Positions 8,940 to 18,784 are shown, numbered from the stretch's first letter. The stretch is 64,000 nt of DNA from Bacteroidaceae bacterium (GCA_017481745.1 JAFUOV010000006.1:1-64000); one strand, 5' to 3'. Program-made: numbers and translations. The notes: a model not told the origin generated them from the letters alone.

Positions 8940-9434
8940 TTAGCTGTTTTTACTTTTGCGACCGCGAGGTTTTGTCTTGTATACAACCGGCACTTCGCGG
9001 CTCATGCTTTGCTCAAGCGAAATAAGGGTTTCGGTAGAAACCACGCCGGGGATGTTCTGAATACGATTGTTGAGCAGGTCCATCAAATGCTCGTTGTTAT
9101 AGGCATACAATTTACACAATATTGTGTACGGACCGGTTGTAAAGTGGCACTCAACAACTTCACGGATTTTTTCTAACTCGGGAACAACATCGCGATACAT
9201 TGAACCTCGTTCGAGCTTCACACCTATATATGTGCAAGTGTGATAGCCAAGAACTTTTGTGTCTACATGGTATCCCGAACCGGTAATAACCTCCAAATCA
9301 ATCATTCGTTGGATACGTTGGTGAACTGCAGCACGCGATACGCCGCAAACAGCCGCAACATCTTTCGAAGGGATACGCGCATTGTGCATAATAATCTCCA
9401 AAATCTGGCGATCTAAATCATCAATCTTTTCCAT
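8940..9434 (-). CDS. Lrp/AsnC family transcriptional regulator
   Basis: 164 residues. The N-terminal AsnC-type helix-turn-helix (about 3-60, with IPSKDVAAVCGVSRAAVHQRIQ as the core region) is followed by the RAM effector-binding domain (about 70-145). A basic tail (KPRGRKSKN) ends the protein. It probably binds DNA as an octamer or dimer array in response to an amino acid, as other feast/famine regulators do. No target operon adjoins it, so its regulon cannot be stated. The 245-base upstream region is very AT-rich. Confidence 0.9.
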   Translation of the reverse strand: MEKIDDLDRQILEIIMHNARIPSKDVAAVCGVSRAAVHQRIQRMIDLEVITGSGYHVDTKVLGYHTCTYIGVKLERGSMYRDVVPELEKIREVVECHFTTGPYTILCKLYAYNNEHLMDLLNNRIQNIPGVVSTETLISLEQSMSREVPVVYKTKPRGRKSKNS

Positions 9435-9679
9435 AACCTCTATTTATTATTGTTCTCTTTTCTTGTTAAAGAATAAATCGGTAGCAAAAATAAAAATTAT
9501 TTTTATATAAAAGAAATATTTGTAAAAAATATTCAAATATAATGACAAATTTGAATTTCTGCTATATTCTCGCTCGTGATGTCTCTTTCGAGCAATGACA
9601 TACGCATTTTGCTATCTATTGCGTAATAGAGAGGTTTTTTGAGAAAAAAGAGGTGATGATTGCCAAACTGATATGGCTG

Positions 9680-10528
9680 CTATTGTGCTATATTTCTGCC
9701 AAACTCGTCGAGCAGAAATTGTGCTACGCCATCTTCGGTATTCGAGGCTATCGTGGCTGTGGCTCTACCCTTTGCTGCATCAACGGCATTTGCCATTGCG
9801 TATGACCGCTGTGCTACCTCAAACATGGGAATATCGTTGATATTATCGCCAAAGACTATAACCTCGTCGGCATGGGTTATGTTGGCGAGTTGACGTATTG
9901 CTGCTGCTTTTGATGTGCCACATGGGTATATTTCGAGATAGCCTTGCTCGGGTTGCATGCTGTCGCGGTAGAGGTAGCTGCAATGTCCCTCGATAGCTGC
10001 GATTGTGCTATAAATTTTCTCGAGTTGCTCATATTGTCCCATGAAAAATATCATGATAGTAACATCGGGAGCTGCAAGAGTGTCTTTTACTTCGATGTAT
10101 TTTTTGTAGGGAGTGCCGTTTCTCTTGTCAATAAAGCTGCGTTGCTGCTTGGTGAGAGGCGACCGATATGTAACACAAAGTCGTGAATTTTCAATGTGAT
10201 AAATCATGGGCGATATGCCACAATCGGATACTGCACCGGTAATTTGTGAGGCAATCTCGTGCGGGAATGATGATATAGAGAGGTATTTGTCTTGCGCTAT
10301 GTCATAGACAAGTGCACCGGTCATGAGTATAGCGGGCAACTGGATGTTGACATCTTTCATCAAGTCGACTACCGTAGCCGGCGTGCGGGCTGTTGCAATG
10401 CTGAATAGCATACCCTCGCCAATGAGTTGGTTGAGTATTGTTGCGGTGCGACTCGATATTTTTGAGTTTTCATCGAGTAGTGTTCCATCTAAGTCGCTGA
10501 TATAGATAGTGCGTTTGTGATGTGCCAT
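9680..10528 (-). CDS. Cof-type HAD-superfamily phosphatase
   Basis: 282 residues from the ATG at 10528; a longer frame runs into the tRNA-Asn terminator and is rejected. HAD motif I is SDLDGTLLDE (near 9-18), motif II is in the TARTP segment, and motif III/IV is GDNINDIPM near the C-terminus with the C2-type cap between. It is a cytoplasmic sugar-phosphate or flavin-phosphate phosphatase of the Cof/YidA type; the exact substrate cannot be predicted. It is transcribed in the same direction as the two tRNA-Asn genes, but a terminator separates them. Confidence 0.9.
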   Translation of the reverse strand: MAHHKRTIYISDLDGTLLDENSKISSRTATILNQLIGEGMLFSIATARTPATVVDLMKDVNIQLPAILMTGALVYDIAQDKYLSISSFPHEIASQITGAVSDCGISPMIYHIENSRLCVTYRSPLTKQQRSFIDKRNGTPYKKYIEVKDTLAAPDVTIMIFFMGQYEQLEKIYSTIAAIEGHCSYLYRDSMQPEQGYLEIYPCGTSKAAAIRQLANITHADEVIVFGDNINDIPMFEVAQRSYAMANAVDAAKGRATATIASNTEDGVAQFLLDEFGRNIAQ

Positions 10529-10544
10529 TGCCAATATACCTATA

Positions 10545-10576
10545 CAAAAAGACCTGCCCTTGTAGTAGCAGGTCTT
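10545..10576 (-). terminator. Terminator after the tRNA-Asn pair
   Basis: A 9-bp GC-rich stem (10549-10557 and 10568-10576) with a 10-base loop, followed on the minus strand by TTTTTGT. It begins 4 bases after the second tRNA. Confidence 0.88.
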
Positions 10577-10579
10577 ATG

Positions 10580-10653
10580 CTCTTCAGGTTGGACTTGAAC
10601 CAACGACCCTCTGATTAACAGTCAGATGCTCTAACCGACTGAGCTACTGAAGA
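10580..10653 (-). tRNA. tRNA-Asn(GTT), copy 2
   Basis: 74-nt cloverleaf with acceptor stem TCTTCAG/CTGAAGA, discriminator G, anticodon GTT in the loop CTGTTAA, and the T-loop GGTTCAAGTCC. CCA is not encoded. The sequence is identical to the copy at 10678-10751. Confidence 0.96.
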
Positions 10654-10677
10654 ATGGATGTTCAATTAAAAAGGTTG

Positions 10678-10751
10678 CTCTTCAGGTTGGACTTGAACCA
10701 ACGACCCTCTGATTAACAGTCAGATGCTCTAACCGACTGAGCTACTGAAGA
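10678..10751 (-). tRNA. tRNA-Asn(GTT), copy 1
   Basis: Identical to the downstream tRNA-Asn and separated from it by 24 bases; both are transcribed from the promoter at 10776-10807. Confidence 0.96.
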
Positions 10752-10775
10752 AGATTTCTACCTCGAAAGGCGTGG

Positions 10776-10807
10776 CAAAGGTAAAACAATTTTGTGAATT
10801 GTGCAAT
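10776..10807 (-). promoter_or_regulatory. Promoter of the tRNA-Asn pair
   Basis: Minus-strand ATTG (10804-10807), 20-base spacer, TACCTTTG (10776-10783), 24 bases upstream of the first tRNA. Confidence 0.65.
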
Positions 10808-10934
10808 ACCTTGAGGACTTTTTTTTGAACTAATCTGTTTTATTGCCTCTTTTGAGGTGGTGTTGATGTGCCAAAGGCTATGAATATAAATAGAATATGT
10901 AACATATCAGTAGCGTAAAAAAAGTAGCAACATA

Positions 10935-10966
10935 TTTGTTTCTCTTCTCGCATATCACTACCTTTG
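10935..10966 (+). promoter_or_regulatory. Promoter of the GT10 gene
   Basis: TTTG (10935-10938), 20-base spacer, TACCTTTG (10959-10966), 30 bases upstream of the ATG. Both boxes match the consensus exactly. Confidence 0.75.
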
Positions 10967-10996
10967 GCTATCGTATGACACCATAATAGTATTTTT

Positions 10997-11971
10997 ATGA
11001 CAGCGACACACCTTCGGGTTAAATTTGTTGACTTCTGGAAGGGCTTTGAGCCCGATAATAATATTTTTGTCGAAGCCTTGCGTAAGAACTTCGAGGTTGA
11101 CGTGCTTGGCGATGATGCCGGTGAAGTGCCTCAGTTGCTCATCTATTCGGCGTTTGGCATGGAGCACATTCATTACGATTGCATGAAGGTCTATTATTCG
11201 GGCGAAAACGATGTGCCCGACTTCAATCAGTGCGATTATGCTATTTCGTCGCATTTCCTCCAATTGGGCGACCGCCACATGCGTTTGCCTCAATATCTGC
11301 TTTACAAGGAGTTTGACATGTTGGATGCAGTTGTGTCGACCTCGACCAATGGCGTTGCAGATCGCCCCTTCTGCAGTGTGGTGGTGAGCAACAGCGTCTA
11401 TGCCGACCCGCAGCGTGTAGCCATAATTGATGCCATAGAGCGTTATAAACCCTTGGCGTATGGTGGTGCTTTCCGCAACAATGTGGGTGGCAGAGTACCC
11501 GATAAGATGGAGTTTATAAAACGGTACAAATTTAATATTGCGCTCGAAAATAGTTGTGTCGATGGTTATACTACCGAAAAAATTGTAGAGCCCATGGCGG
11601 CGCACACTATACCTATCTATTGGGGCAATGGCAAGGTGGGTAAAGAGTTTAATCCCGAAGCCTTTATCAATGCTGCCGACTACAACGACTATGATGGCGT
11701 GGTGCGCGAGATTGAGCGCATCGACAACGATAATGAGGCATATTTGAAAATGTTGTGTGCACCCAAAATAGTGCCGACGGCTCGTGTCGATTGGTTTGCA
11801 CAGTTGAGCGATTTCTTTGCCCACATAGTAGGCAGTGGCAGGAGGTATGTGCAGCCCTACGGTATCTTGGGGCACATGCAATATATGCAACGTCGCAAAG
11901 AGTTGTTGTATAGCAATACGCTGTTGCGCAAGTGTGCCGGAGCTTGGATAAAACTGAAAGGTGGCAAGTAA
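10997..11971 (+). CDS. Glycosyltransferase family 10 (alpha-1,3/4-fucosyltransferase type)
   Basis: 324 residues, no signal peptide. The C-terminal half carries the GT10 donor-binding signature: FNIALENSC, then DGYTTEKIVEPMAA and IPIYWG (about residues 176-215). Family members transfer fucose from GDP-fucose to GlcNAc or glucose of surface glycans, as in Helicobacter Lewis antigens. The C-terminal basic, partly amphipathic stretch could bind the membrane. The gene is not in a polysaccharide cluster; it has its own promoter and a terminator behind it. Host-glycan mimicry is possible, but the acceptor is unknown. Confidence 0.9.
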   Translation: MTATHLRVKFVDFWKGFEPDNNIFVEALRKNFEVDVLGDDAGEVPQLLIYSAFGMEHIHYDCMKVYYSGENDVPDFNQCDYAISSHFLQLGDRHMRLPQYLLYKEFDMLDAVVSTSTNGVADRPFCSVVVSNSVYADPQRVAIIDAIERYKPLAYGGAFRNNVGGRVPDKMEFIKRYKFNIALENSCVDGYTTEKIVEPMAAHTIPIYWGNGKVGKEFNPEAFINAADYNDYDGVVREIERIDNDNEAYLKMLCAPKIVPTARVDWFAQLSDFFAHIVGSGRRYVQPYGILGHMQYMQRRKELLYSNTLLRKCAGAWIKLKGGK

Positions 11972-12035
11972 TTGTTACCCTGCAAGGCGAAATGAAACCG
12001 TCAGCGTAGATAGCACATACAAAATATATACAACA

Positions 12036-12065
12036 AACGCGGCGCATCGGATGATGCGCCGCGTT
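12036..12065. terminator. Hairpin between GT10 gene and pckA
   Basis: A perfect 13-bp GC-rich stem (12036-12048 and 12053-12065) with a 4-base loop between convergent genes. T-tracts are weak on both sides. Confidence 0.75.
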
Positions 12066-12088
12066 GCATTTATAGCTCTTTATAAATA

Positions 12089-13696
12089 TTAGAGTTTGGG
12101 ACCAGCCTCTACGAGAGCTTTACCAGCTTCGTTGCATGTGAACTTGTTGAAGTTCTTGATGAAGCGACCGGCAAGGTCTTGAGCCTTCTCTTCCCATTCG
12201 CAAGCGCACTTGTAAGTGTCGCGAGGATCGAGGATTGCGGGGTCTACGCCGGGCAACTCGGTGGGAACAGTGAACGAGAAGTAGGGTATCTCTTTTGTAG
12301 GAGCTTTGTCGATAGAACCATCGAGGATAGCGTCAATGATACCACGAGTGTCGCGGATAGAGATACGTTTGCCTGTACCATTCCAACCTGTGTTAACGAG
12401 GTATGCTTTGGCACCCGACTCTTCCATTTTCTTAACCAACTCTTCGGCATATTTTGTGGGGTGCAATGACAAGAATGCAGCACCGAAGCAAGCCGAGAAT
12501 GTGGGAGTAGGCTCGGTGATACCACGCTCGGTACCTGCCAATTTTGCAGTGAAGCCCGAGAGGAAGTAGTATTTGGTTTGCTCAGCGTTCAAGATAGAAA
12601 CGGGAGGCAATACACCGAAAGCATCGGCAGAGAGGAAGATTACGCTCTTGGCAGCCGGACCTTTAGATTGGGGCTTAACGATGTTGTCGATGTGGTAGAT
12701 AGGATATGATACACGAGTGTTCTCGGTAACAGACTTATCTGAGAAGTCGATTTTGCCTTCAGCATCAACAGTTACGTTCTCGAGGAGAGCATCACGTTTG
12801 ATAGCGTTGTAGATGTCGGGCTCGTTTTCTTTGCTGAGGTTGATAACCTTTGCATAGCAACCGCCTTCAAAGTTGAACACACCCTCGTCGTCCCAGCCGT
12901 GCTCGTCGTCGCCGATGAGGAGACGTTTGGGGTCGGTAGAGAGAGTAGTTTTACCTGTACCCGAAAGACCGAAGAAGATTGCGGTGTTTTCGTTGTTCAT
13001 GTCGGTGTTGGCAGAGCAGTGCATCGAAGCCATACCGCGCAAGGGGAGCAAGTAGTTCATGATAGAGAACATACCTTTCTTCATCTCACCACCATACCAA
13101 GTGTTGATGATAACTTGTTCGCGGCTTGTGAGGTTGAATACAACGGCTGTTTCGCTGTTCAAACCAAGCTCTTTCCAGTTCTCAACTTTGGCTTTTGAAG
13201 CGTTGTAAACAACGAAGTCGGGCTCGCCATAGTTTGCCAATTCCTCGGCAGTAGGACGGATGAACATGTTGGTTACGAAGTGAGCTTGCCATGCTACCTC
13301 AACGATGAAACGTACTTTGAGGCGAGAGTTCTCGTTAGCACCGCAGAAAGTATCTACTACATAGAGTTTCTTGTTAGAAAGCTCTTTGATAGCGAGGTCT
13401 TTCAATGCAGCCCAAGTCTCTTGCGAAACGGGTTTGTTGTCGTTTTTATACTCGTCTGAAGTCCACCATACAGTGTCTTTTGAAACTTCATCGTATACAA
13501 AGAATTTGTCTTTGGGTGAACGACCGGTGTAGATACCTGTCATTACGTTTACAGCACCCAATTCAGTTACTTGACCTACTTCATAACCTTCAAGACCGGG
13601 AAGAGTCTCCTCTGCAAAAAGTTGGTCATAAGAGGGGTTGTGCAGTACTTCGGTTGTACCGTCGATACCGTACTTTGTCAAATCTAATGTAGCCAT
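12089..13696 (-). CDS. pckA: Phosphoenolpyruvate carboxykinase (ATP)
   Basis: 535 residues, full length. It interconverts oxaloacetate plus ATP with phosphoenolpyruvate, CO2 and ADP. In Bacteroidales it mainly runs towards oxaloacetate to feed fumarate reduction and succinate formation. The P-loop [11 protein letters not shown], the metal-binding GDDEHGW segment and the [15 protein letters not shown] region are intact. It is transcribed alone from a region with a -7-like box at 13768-13775. The codon usage looks optimised, as expected for a highly expressed enzyme. Confidence 0.98.
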   Translation of the reverse strand: MATLDLTKYGIDGTTEVLHNPSYDQLFAEETLPGLEGYEVGQVTELGAVNVMTGIYTGRSPKDKFFVYDEVSKDTVWWTSDEYKNDNKPVSQETWAALKDLAIKELSNKKLYVVDTFCGANENSRLKVRFIVEVAWQAHFVTNMFIRPTAEELANYGEPDFVVYNASKAKVENWKELGLNSETAVVFNLTSREQVIINTWYGGEMKKGMFSIMNYLLPLRGMASMHCSANTDMNNENTAIFFGLSGTGKTTLSTDPKRLLIGDDEHGWDDEGVFNFEGGCYAKVINLSKENEPDIYNAIKRDALLENVTVDAEGKIDFSDKSVTENTRVSYPIYHIDNIVKPQSKGPAAKSVIFLSADAFGVLPPVSILNAEQTKYYFLSGFTAKLAGTERGITEPTPTFSACFGAAFLSLHPTKYAEELVKKMEESGAKAYLVNTGWNGTGKRISIRDTRGIIDAILDGSIDKAPTKEIPYFSFTVPTELPGVDPAILDPRDTYKCACEWEEKAQDLAGRFIKNFNKFTCNEAGKALVEAGPKL

Positions 13697-14054
13697 TTCT
13701 AAAAAATTGTTTTAGTTATTTTTGTTCGAAATCTTTTTTACCTATCAACACCTTTTTCAAGGCACTGCAAAATTAATACAAATTCTGCAAGTAAACGAGT
13801 TATTAAAGAATTATTTCCTCAATAGATGCTAAAATTTTTAAAACCGAGCAATCTTTGCAATGTGCAGTTTGCAAAATTGCCCACAATCGCGTGTGTGGCT
13901 CTATGTGATAACCGATAGTGTTTGCAAAGAAACTTATTATCAGTATAATGGAAACAATAGCACGAACTTTAAAGTTTTTGAGCGTCGCGTTGCTTGTACG
14001 AATTTTTACAACGTATAGGAGTGAAAGTGAGTTTTTTTGTGTAAGTTTGCAATT
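13697..14054. other. 358-bp divergent intergenic region
   Basis: AT-rich spacer between pckA (minus) and the flavodoxin/ferredoxin gene (plus). It holds a minus-strand TAATTTTG box (13768-13775), a good -7 for pckA with no clear -33. On the plus side TAAGTTTG (14042-14049) lies only 5 bases before the ATG at 14055. No small ORF or RNA gene is evident. Confidence 0.5.
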
Positions 14055-14876
14055 ATGAATATAAAATCATCAGCAATAGTAGTATTTTCGCCGACGGGTA
14101 CTTCGCGCAAAGTGGCTTTGGCGATGTGTGAGGGTTGTGGATATCCCTCGAGAGTGGTTGATGCAACTTATAAAACTCCCGATGAGTTGACGTTTGCACC
14201 CGACGAGTTGGTTTTTGTTGCCGTACCGGTATATGGCGGAATGGTTGCTCCCTTGGCAATGCAACGTATAGCTGCCATGCAGGGTTCGGGTACTCCTATT
14301 GTGCCTATTGTTGTGTATGGCAATCGTGCTTATGAAGGGGCGCTGTCGCAACTTGACGGGTTTGTAACTCAACGAGGATTTGTTACAGTGGCTGCCGCTG
14401 CTTTTGTAGGCGAGCACTCATATAGCAGTAAGGAGCATCCTATTGCTGTAGGTCGACCCGATATGACCGACATTGCCGATGCTCGTAATTTTGGCAAACG
14501 CATTGCCGAGAAACTCTCTGCTGCAACAGCGCCGCAAGCCGTAGATGTGACACAACTTGTTCCTCCGCGCGACTCGTTGTGGTCGAAGTTGCGTTTCGTT
14601 TTCTTTATCTTGCGCCAACGTCGTCGTAAGAAGCCGGCTGTAAAGCCTGTTCCTATTGTCGATGACGAGCGATGCAAGGGGTGTGGCAAGTGTGCTCATT
14701 TGTGTCCCAATGGTGCTATATCGCCCGACGGCAGGCATACCGATGCTCATCGTTGTATCAAGTGTTGTGCTTGTGTGAAGTCGTGTCCTGTGCAGGCTCG
14801 TATGTTCAATACACCATACGCACCCATGCTTTCGCAATGTTTTGCTACAAGAAAATCTCCGGTAACACTTCTATAA
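14055..14876 (+). CDS. Flavodoxin-like/2x[4Fe-4S] ferredoxin (EFR1 type)
   Basis: 273 residues from the ATG at 14055. The N-terminal flavodoxin-like fold (about 1-160) has the FMN loop SPTGTSRK. The C-terminus has two [4Fe-4S] motifs: CKGCGKCAHLCP and CIKCCACVKSCP (about 205-255). Such proteins move electrons between flavin and iron-sulfur centres in anaerobes; the partner is unknown. The next gene, a WYL regulator, starts one base after its stop, so the two are co-transcribed and may be functionally linked. Confidence 0.88.
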   Translation: MNIKSSAIVVFSPTGTSRKVALAMCEGCGYPSRVVDATYKTPDELTFAPDELVFVAVPVYGGMVAPLAMQRIAAMQGSGTPIVPIVVYGNRAYEGALSQLDGFVTQRGFVTVAAAAFVGEHSYSSKEHPIAVGRPDMTDIADARNFGKRIAEKLSAATAPQAVDVTQLVPPRDSLWSKLRFVFFILRQRRRKKPAVKPVPIVDDERCKGCGKCAHLCPNGAISPDGRHTDAHRCIKCCACVKSCPVQARMFNTPYAPMLSQCFATRKSPVTLL

Positions 14877-14877
14877 T

Positions 14878-15774
14878 ATGTCGCACAATATATTACAACG
14901 TTATATGTGGTTTTTCGATACGGTGTGGCGTTACAAGCGCATCACTCGTGCCGAGATAGACCGCCTATGGCAGCAAAGCGACTTGTCGAATGGCGAGAAG
15001 ATGAGCCGTCGCACTTTCTACAACTATCGCGAAGGTGCCGAAATGTTGTTTGATGTAAATATCCTGTGCGACCCTGCTACCTATGAGTATTATATAGAGC
15101 AGACACCGCAAGAGAGCAATGATGAGTTGCGACAGTGGATGTTTGACATGCTATCGGTCAACTATATGATGCGCCATGGTGATGCTGTATCGCACCGCAT
15201 CTTGCCTGAGCAGTTTCCGTCGGGCAATGACTACTTGGCGGCTATTATAGGCGCTATGCAGGAGAGTCGTGTTGTGCGCATGAAGTATCATCCGTTCTGG
15301 AAGATGGCTGCCGAGGTTGTAGAGCTTGAGCCCTACTTTGTGAAGGCTTTTCGCAAGCGGTGGTATGTCATAGGGCTCAATCGCAACGACCACCGTATAA
15401 AAACCTATGCCCTCGATCGTGTGCGCAGTGTGGCGCTGCTCACCGAGGAGTTTCTATATCCCGACGATTTTGTTCCGTCGGAGTATTTTGCCAATGCCTT
15501 TGGTGTGATGCGAGGTGATGAAATAGTGGAGAATATCCGACTGAAAGTTACCATGCGGCAGGCGCAGTACTTCCGAGCATTACCTCTGCACGAGTCGCAA
15601 CGCGAATATGAGGTGGGCGATGGGTATGTAGTCTTTGGCTATCGCATGAGCATTACATACGACTTGGTACAGGAGTTGATGTCGCTGGGGCGCGAAATAG
15701 AGGTGGTAGCGCCTCAACGGTTGCGTGATGAGTTGAAAGAGAAACTACAAGCTGCTCTCGAGCAATACGATTGA
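14878..15774 (+). CDS. WYL-domain transcriptional regulator
   Basis: 298 residues. An N-terminal winged-helix region (about 1-80, with SRRTFYNYREGAE as recognition-helix candidate) is followed by a WYL domain (about 115-210), here written KRWYVIGLN, and a C-terminal WCX extension. WYL domains are thought to sense nucleotides or nucleic-acid products and to control stress, metabolism or defence genes. It is translationally coupled to the flavodoxin/ferredoxin gene and ends 49 bases before a strong terminator. No defence gene is adjacent. Confidence 0.87.
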   Translation: MSHNILQRYMWFFDTVWRYKRITRAEIDRLWQQSDLSNGEKMSRRTFYNYREGAEMLFDVNILCDPATYEYYIEQTPQESNDELRQWMFDMLSVNYMMRHGDAVSHRILPEQFPSGNDYLAAIIGAMQESRVVRMKYHPFWKMAAEVVELEPYFVKAFRKRWYVIGLNRNDHRIKTYALDRVRSVALLTEEFLYPDDFVPSEYFANAFGVMRGDEIVENIRLKVTMRQAQYFRALPLHESQREYEVGDGYVVFGYRMSITYDLVQELMSLGREIEVVAPQRLRDELKEKLQAALEQYD

Positions 15775-15822
15775 AAAGCGACAGGTGTCGAAGGCTAATA
15801 ATTACACATTACCTATAAAACA

Positions 15823-15858
15823 AACGAGGGCGTGCCTGAATTATGGCACGCCCTCGTT
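15823..15858. terminator. Bidirectional terminator
   Basis: A perfect 14-bp GC-rich stem (15823-15836 and 15845-15858) with an 8-base loop between the convergent WYL regulator and SulP genes. Confidence 0.85.
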
Positions 15859-15879
15859 CTATTGGTTGGTTTGTATTTG

Positions 15880-17586
15880 TTATTTAGCTATCATTTGACG
15901 AGCCTTGTCGAGAGCCTTGGTGATGTGGTCATGTATATGATCCTCGCCAATCATCTTGTCGATGCCGGCATTGACCAATGTTTGGTGAACATTGGGATTG
16001 ACACCCGAGAGAATAACATCTATACCTTCTTTGCGCGACATGGCAATGAGGTTCTCGAGGTTGTGCAGACCGGTCGAGTCGACAAACGGTACTCGGCGCA
16101 TACGTATGATGCGAATTTGAGGCTTGTCTTTTATGTTTATCATCATTTCGTCAAACTTGGTTGCTACACCAAAGAAGAACGGACCATTGATTTCGTATAC
16201 TTCTACCTCATGAGGTATATCGAGCTCTTCGTGGATAATTGTTTCGGTACCTTGAGCGATATCCAAGTGGTCGCGTGCAACCGAAATGTCGACACTCTCC
16301 GATACGCGGCGCAAGAAGAGAACAACTGCCAAGAGCAAGCCTATCTCGATGGCAATGGTGAGGTTGAACAACACAGTCAACAAGAAAGTGAGTACGAGTA
16401 CCGAGATGTCGCTTTTGGGGTTCTTGAGCATGCCTTTAACGGTGCGTACGCCAAACATGTTGTATGATACCATTACCAATACACCTGCCAAACAAGCCAT
16501 GGGGATATGCTTGGTGAGCGGTGCCAAGAAGAGTAATATGAGCAACAACACAACGGCGTGAATAATACCGGCAATAGGTGTGCGACCGCCATTGTTGATG
16601 TTGGTCATGGTACGAGCTATAGCACCTGTTACGGGGATACCGCCAAAGAAAGGTACTACCAAGTTGGCTGCACCCTGAGCTATCAGCTCGGTGTTGTTAT
16701 TGGTGCGGTCGCCTGTTACACCATCGGCTACTGTTGCCGACAGGAGCGACTCGATAGCACCCAACATGGCAATGGTAAATGCCGGCGACATAAGAGCCGA
16801 GATAGACTCCATGTTGATGCTGAGCCCTTGCGGAGCAGGAATAGAGGCATTGATTTCAAAGCGTTTGCCAATGGTTTCTACCTCGTTGAAAGCCTCGATG
16901 TGGAATACCTCGCGGCACAGATATACCAGAATGGTCATAATCAATATTGCCAAGAGCGAGCCGGGTATCTTCTTCGATATGCGGGGGGCAAGTGCAATGA
17001 GTACGATACTGCCAATACCTACTGCTGTCGAGAGCCAATTAATTGTATCGAAAGCACCGAAGTAGGCAATCCATTTCGACACAAAGTCGGCAGGAACGTT
17101 GGTCATGGTAAGTCCAAACAAGTCCTTGATTTGTGTGGCAAAAATGGTGAGTGCGATACCGCTTGTGAAACCGACAACGATGGGGTAGGGTATAAACTTG
17201 ATAATCGTTCCCAACTTGAATACACCCATCAGTACCAGCATAAGACCTGCCAGGAATGTTGCGATGGCAAGACCTTCAAGACCGTAGTTTTCTATAATTC
17301 CGTAGACGATAACGATAAATGCGCCGGTGGGTCCACCTATTTGCACACTGTTACCACCCAAGAACGATACGAGAAAACCACCAATAATGGCTGTAATAAG
17401 ACCCTTCTCGGGGCTGACACCCGATGCGATACCGAAAGCGATTGCCAAAGGCAATGCAACGATACCTACAATGATACCCGACATGAGGTCTTTGGTGAAA
17501 CGTTGGCGATTGTAATCGCGCAACATAGAAAACAGCTTCGGTTGGAAGTCGAAGCCGTTTTTGAGAAAATCGAGATTGATTTGCAT
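15880..17586 (-). CDS. SulP family anion transporter with STAS domain
   Basis: 568 residues. About 10-14 membrane segments of the SLC26/SulP type fill residues 40-430, including the conserved ALPLAIAFGIASGVSPEKG region. A cytoplasmic STAS domain occupies about 445-565 (FVDSTGLHNLENL). Relatives carry sulfate, bicarbonate or dicarboxylates; the substrate is not decidable here. It lies 28 bases after a GNAT-type gene on the same strand. No carbonic-anhydrase gene adjoins it. Confidence 0.93.
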   Translation of the reverse strand: MQINLDFLKNGFDFQPKLFSMLRDYNRQRFTKDLMSGIIVGIVALPLAIAFGIASGVSPEKGLITAIIGGFLVSFLGGNSVQIGGPTGAFIVIVYGIIENYGLEGLAIATFLAGLMLVLMGVFKLGTIIKFIPYPIVVGFTSGIALTIFATQIKDLFGLTMTNVPADFVSKWIAYFGAFDTINWLSTAVGIGSIVLIALAPRISKKIPGSLLAILIMTILVYLCREVFHIEAFNEVETIGKRFEINASIPAPQGLSINMESISALMSPAFTIAMLGAIESLLSATVADGVTGDRTNNNTELIAQGAANLVVPFFGGIPVTGAIARTMTNINNGGRTPIAGIIHAVVLLLILLFLAPLTKHIPMACLAGVLVMVSYNMFGVRTVKGMLKNPKSDISVLVLTFLLTVLFNLTIAIEIGLLLAVVLFLRRVSESVDISVARDHLDIAQGTETIIHEELDIPHEVEVYEINGPFFFGVATKFDEMMINIKDKPQIRIIRMRRVPFVDSTGLHNLENLIAMSRKEGIDVILSGVNPNVHQTLVNAGIDKMIGEDHIHDHITKALDKARQMIAK

Positions 17587-17614
17587 AAAATAGTACTAAA
17601 TCTTAATACAACGA

Positions 17615-18757
17615 TTATAATTTTTTGCGGTAAGCGCGACGACGTCTGTGTTGTTCGCGCTCGAAGTATTGCCATTGCGATTGTACCTTGCTGTTGTCTT
17701 CCAGCTCGGGATTACTCTCGGCATATACATATCCGTTTTGATTGAATACGGGAATGAGGTCGGAGAACAGCAGTGCGTTTACGCCCTTGCTTTGATAATC
17801 GGGACGAACGGCAACAAGCAGCATTTCGACAACATCATTTTTGCCTTTGAGCGCCTTGAGCAGATGTATAAATCCGAATGGGAACATACGTCCGCGCGAT
17901 TTGCGTAATGCCTTGACAAGCGAGGGGATGGTGATACCCACACCTATCAGGTCATTATTTTCATCGACAATGAGGGGTACATTCTCAAGACGTATCAAGG
18001 GGATATACATCTTGATGTAGTAGTCTATCTGACGCTTGGTGAGAGGTGAGTAACCATACAACTCGTCGTAGGCTATGTTGATGAGTTCAAATATCTTCTG
18101 ACCGTAGTCTTTGATGAGCTTGTTGGGGTCGGTGTATTTGACAACACGCAAGTTGTATTTGCGCATCACGATGTCGCTGATGCGTTGGTGCTTCTCGGGT
18201 ACCGACTTGGGTATTTGTATCTTAAATTCTACCCAATCGGTCTCTTTCTCATAGCCCAATGCCTCAATATGGTCTACATAATAGGGATGGTTGTATATTG
18301 TAACCGAAGTACCCATTTGGTCGAAACCTTCAACAAGCAGACCTTCGGGGTCCATGTCGGAGAAGCCCAACGGACCGTGCATCGAGGTCATGCCTTTGCG
18401 ACGTGCCCAATCTTCTACACAACGGAAGAGTATTTCGCTCACATTTTTGTTGTCGATAAAGTCGACAAAACCAAAACGGGCCTCTTTCTCCCCGGTGCGC
18501 TCGTTGAGTGCATGGTTGATAATACCGGCTATACGTCCTACAGGCTCACCGTCGATGTATGCCATGTAGCACACACTTTCGCTGAAGTCGTAAGCGGGAT
18601 TTTCTTTGGGATCGAATGTTCCTGTAATATCGGAAATGAGGCTCGGAACATAATAGGGATGGTCTTTGTAAAGAACATCGGTGGGAAATACTGCAAATTT
18701 TGAGAGGGCTCTTTTGCCCGAGATTTCCTTCACGTGAATGGGTCTTGAATCACTCAT
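17615..18757 (-). CDS. GNAT-like acetyltransferase domain protein
   Basis: 380 residues from the ATG at 18757; the frame extends 10 codons upstream only by using a TTG. A GNAT-like fold is visible around 320-370 (LLVAVRPDYQSKGVNALLFSDLI), with YAESNPELEDN behind it. The N-terminal half (YKDHPYYVPSL) matches long two-domain proteins widespread in Bacteroidota and called hypothetical or N-acetyltransferase. The substrate is unknown. A TATCTTTG box on the minus strand (18785-18792) lies 27 bases upstream. It is probably co-transcribed with the SulP gene. Confidence 0.8.
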   Translation of the reverse strand: MSDSRPIHVKEISGKRALSKFAVFPTDVLYKDHPYYVPSLISDITGTFDPKENPAYDFSESVCYMAYIDGEPVGRIAGIINHALNERTGEKEARFGFVDFIDNKNVSEILFRCVEDWARRKGMTSMHGPLGFSDMDPEGLLVEGFDQMGTSVTIYNHPYYVDHIEALGYEKETDWVEFKIQIPKSVPEKHQRISDIVMRKYNLRVVKYTDPNKLIKDYGQKIFELINIAYDELYGYSPLTKRQIDYYIKMYIPLIRLENVPLIVDENNDLIGVGITIPSLVKALRKSRGRMFPFGFIHLLKALKGKNDVVEMLLVAVRPDYQSKGVNALLFSDLIPVFNQNGYVYAESNPELEDNSKVQSQWQYFEREQHRRRRAYRKKL

Positions 18758-18784
18758 ACGCTTTTTTGCTATAGTTTGACTCTG

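Noticed and set aside
10580..10751. Tandem tRNA-Asn genes as an integration site
   Set aside because: No integrase, no partial tRNA copy and no foreign-looking DNA next to them; simple gene duplication.
10958..11890. 310-codon minus-strand frame opposite the GT10 gene
   Set aside because: It lies antisense to a clear glycosyltransferase with a promoter and has no recognisable domain; a shadow frame.
16558..17745. 395-codon plus-strand frame opposite the SulP and GNAT genes
   Set aside because: It is Cys- and Tyr-rich, has no start signals, and is antisense to a well-conserved transporter.
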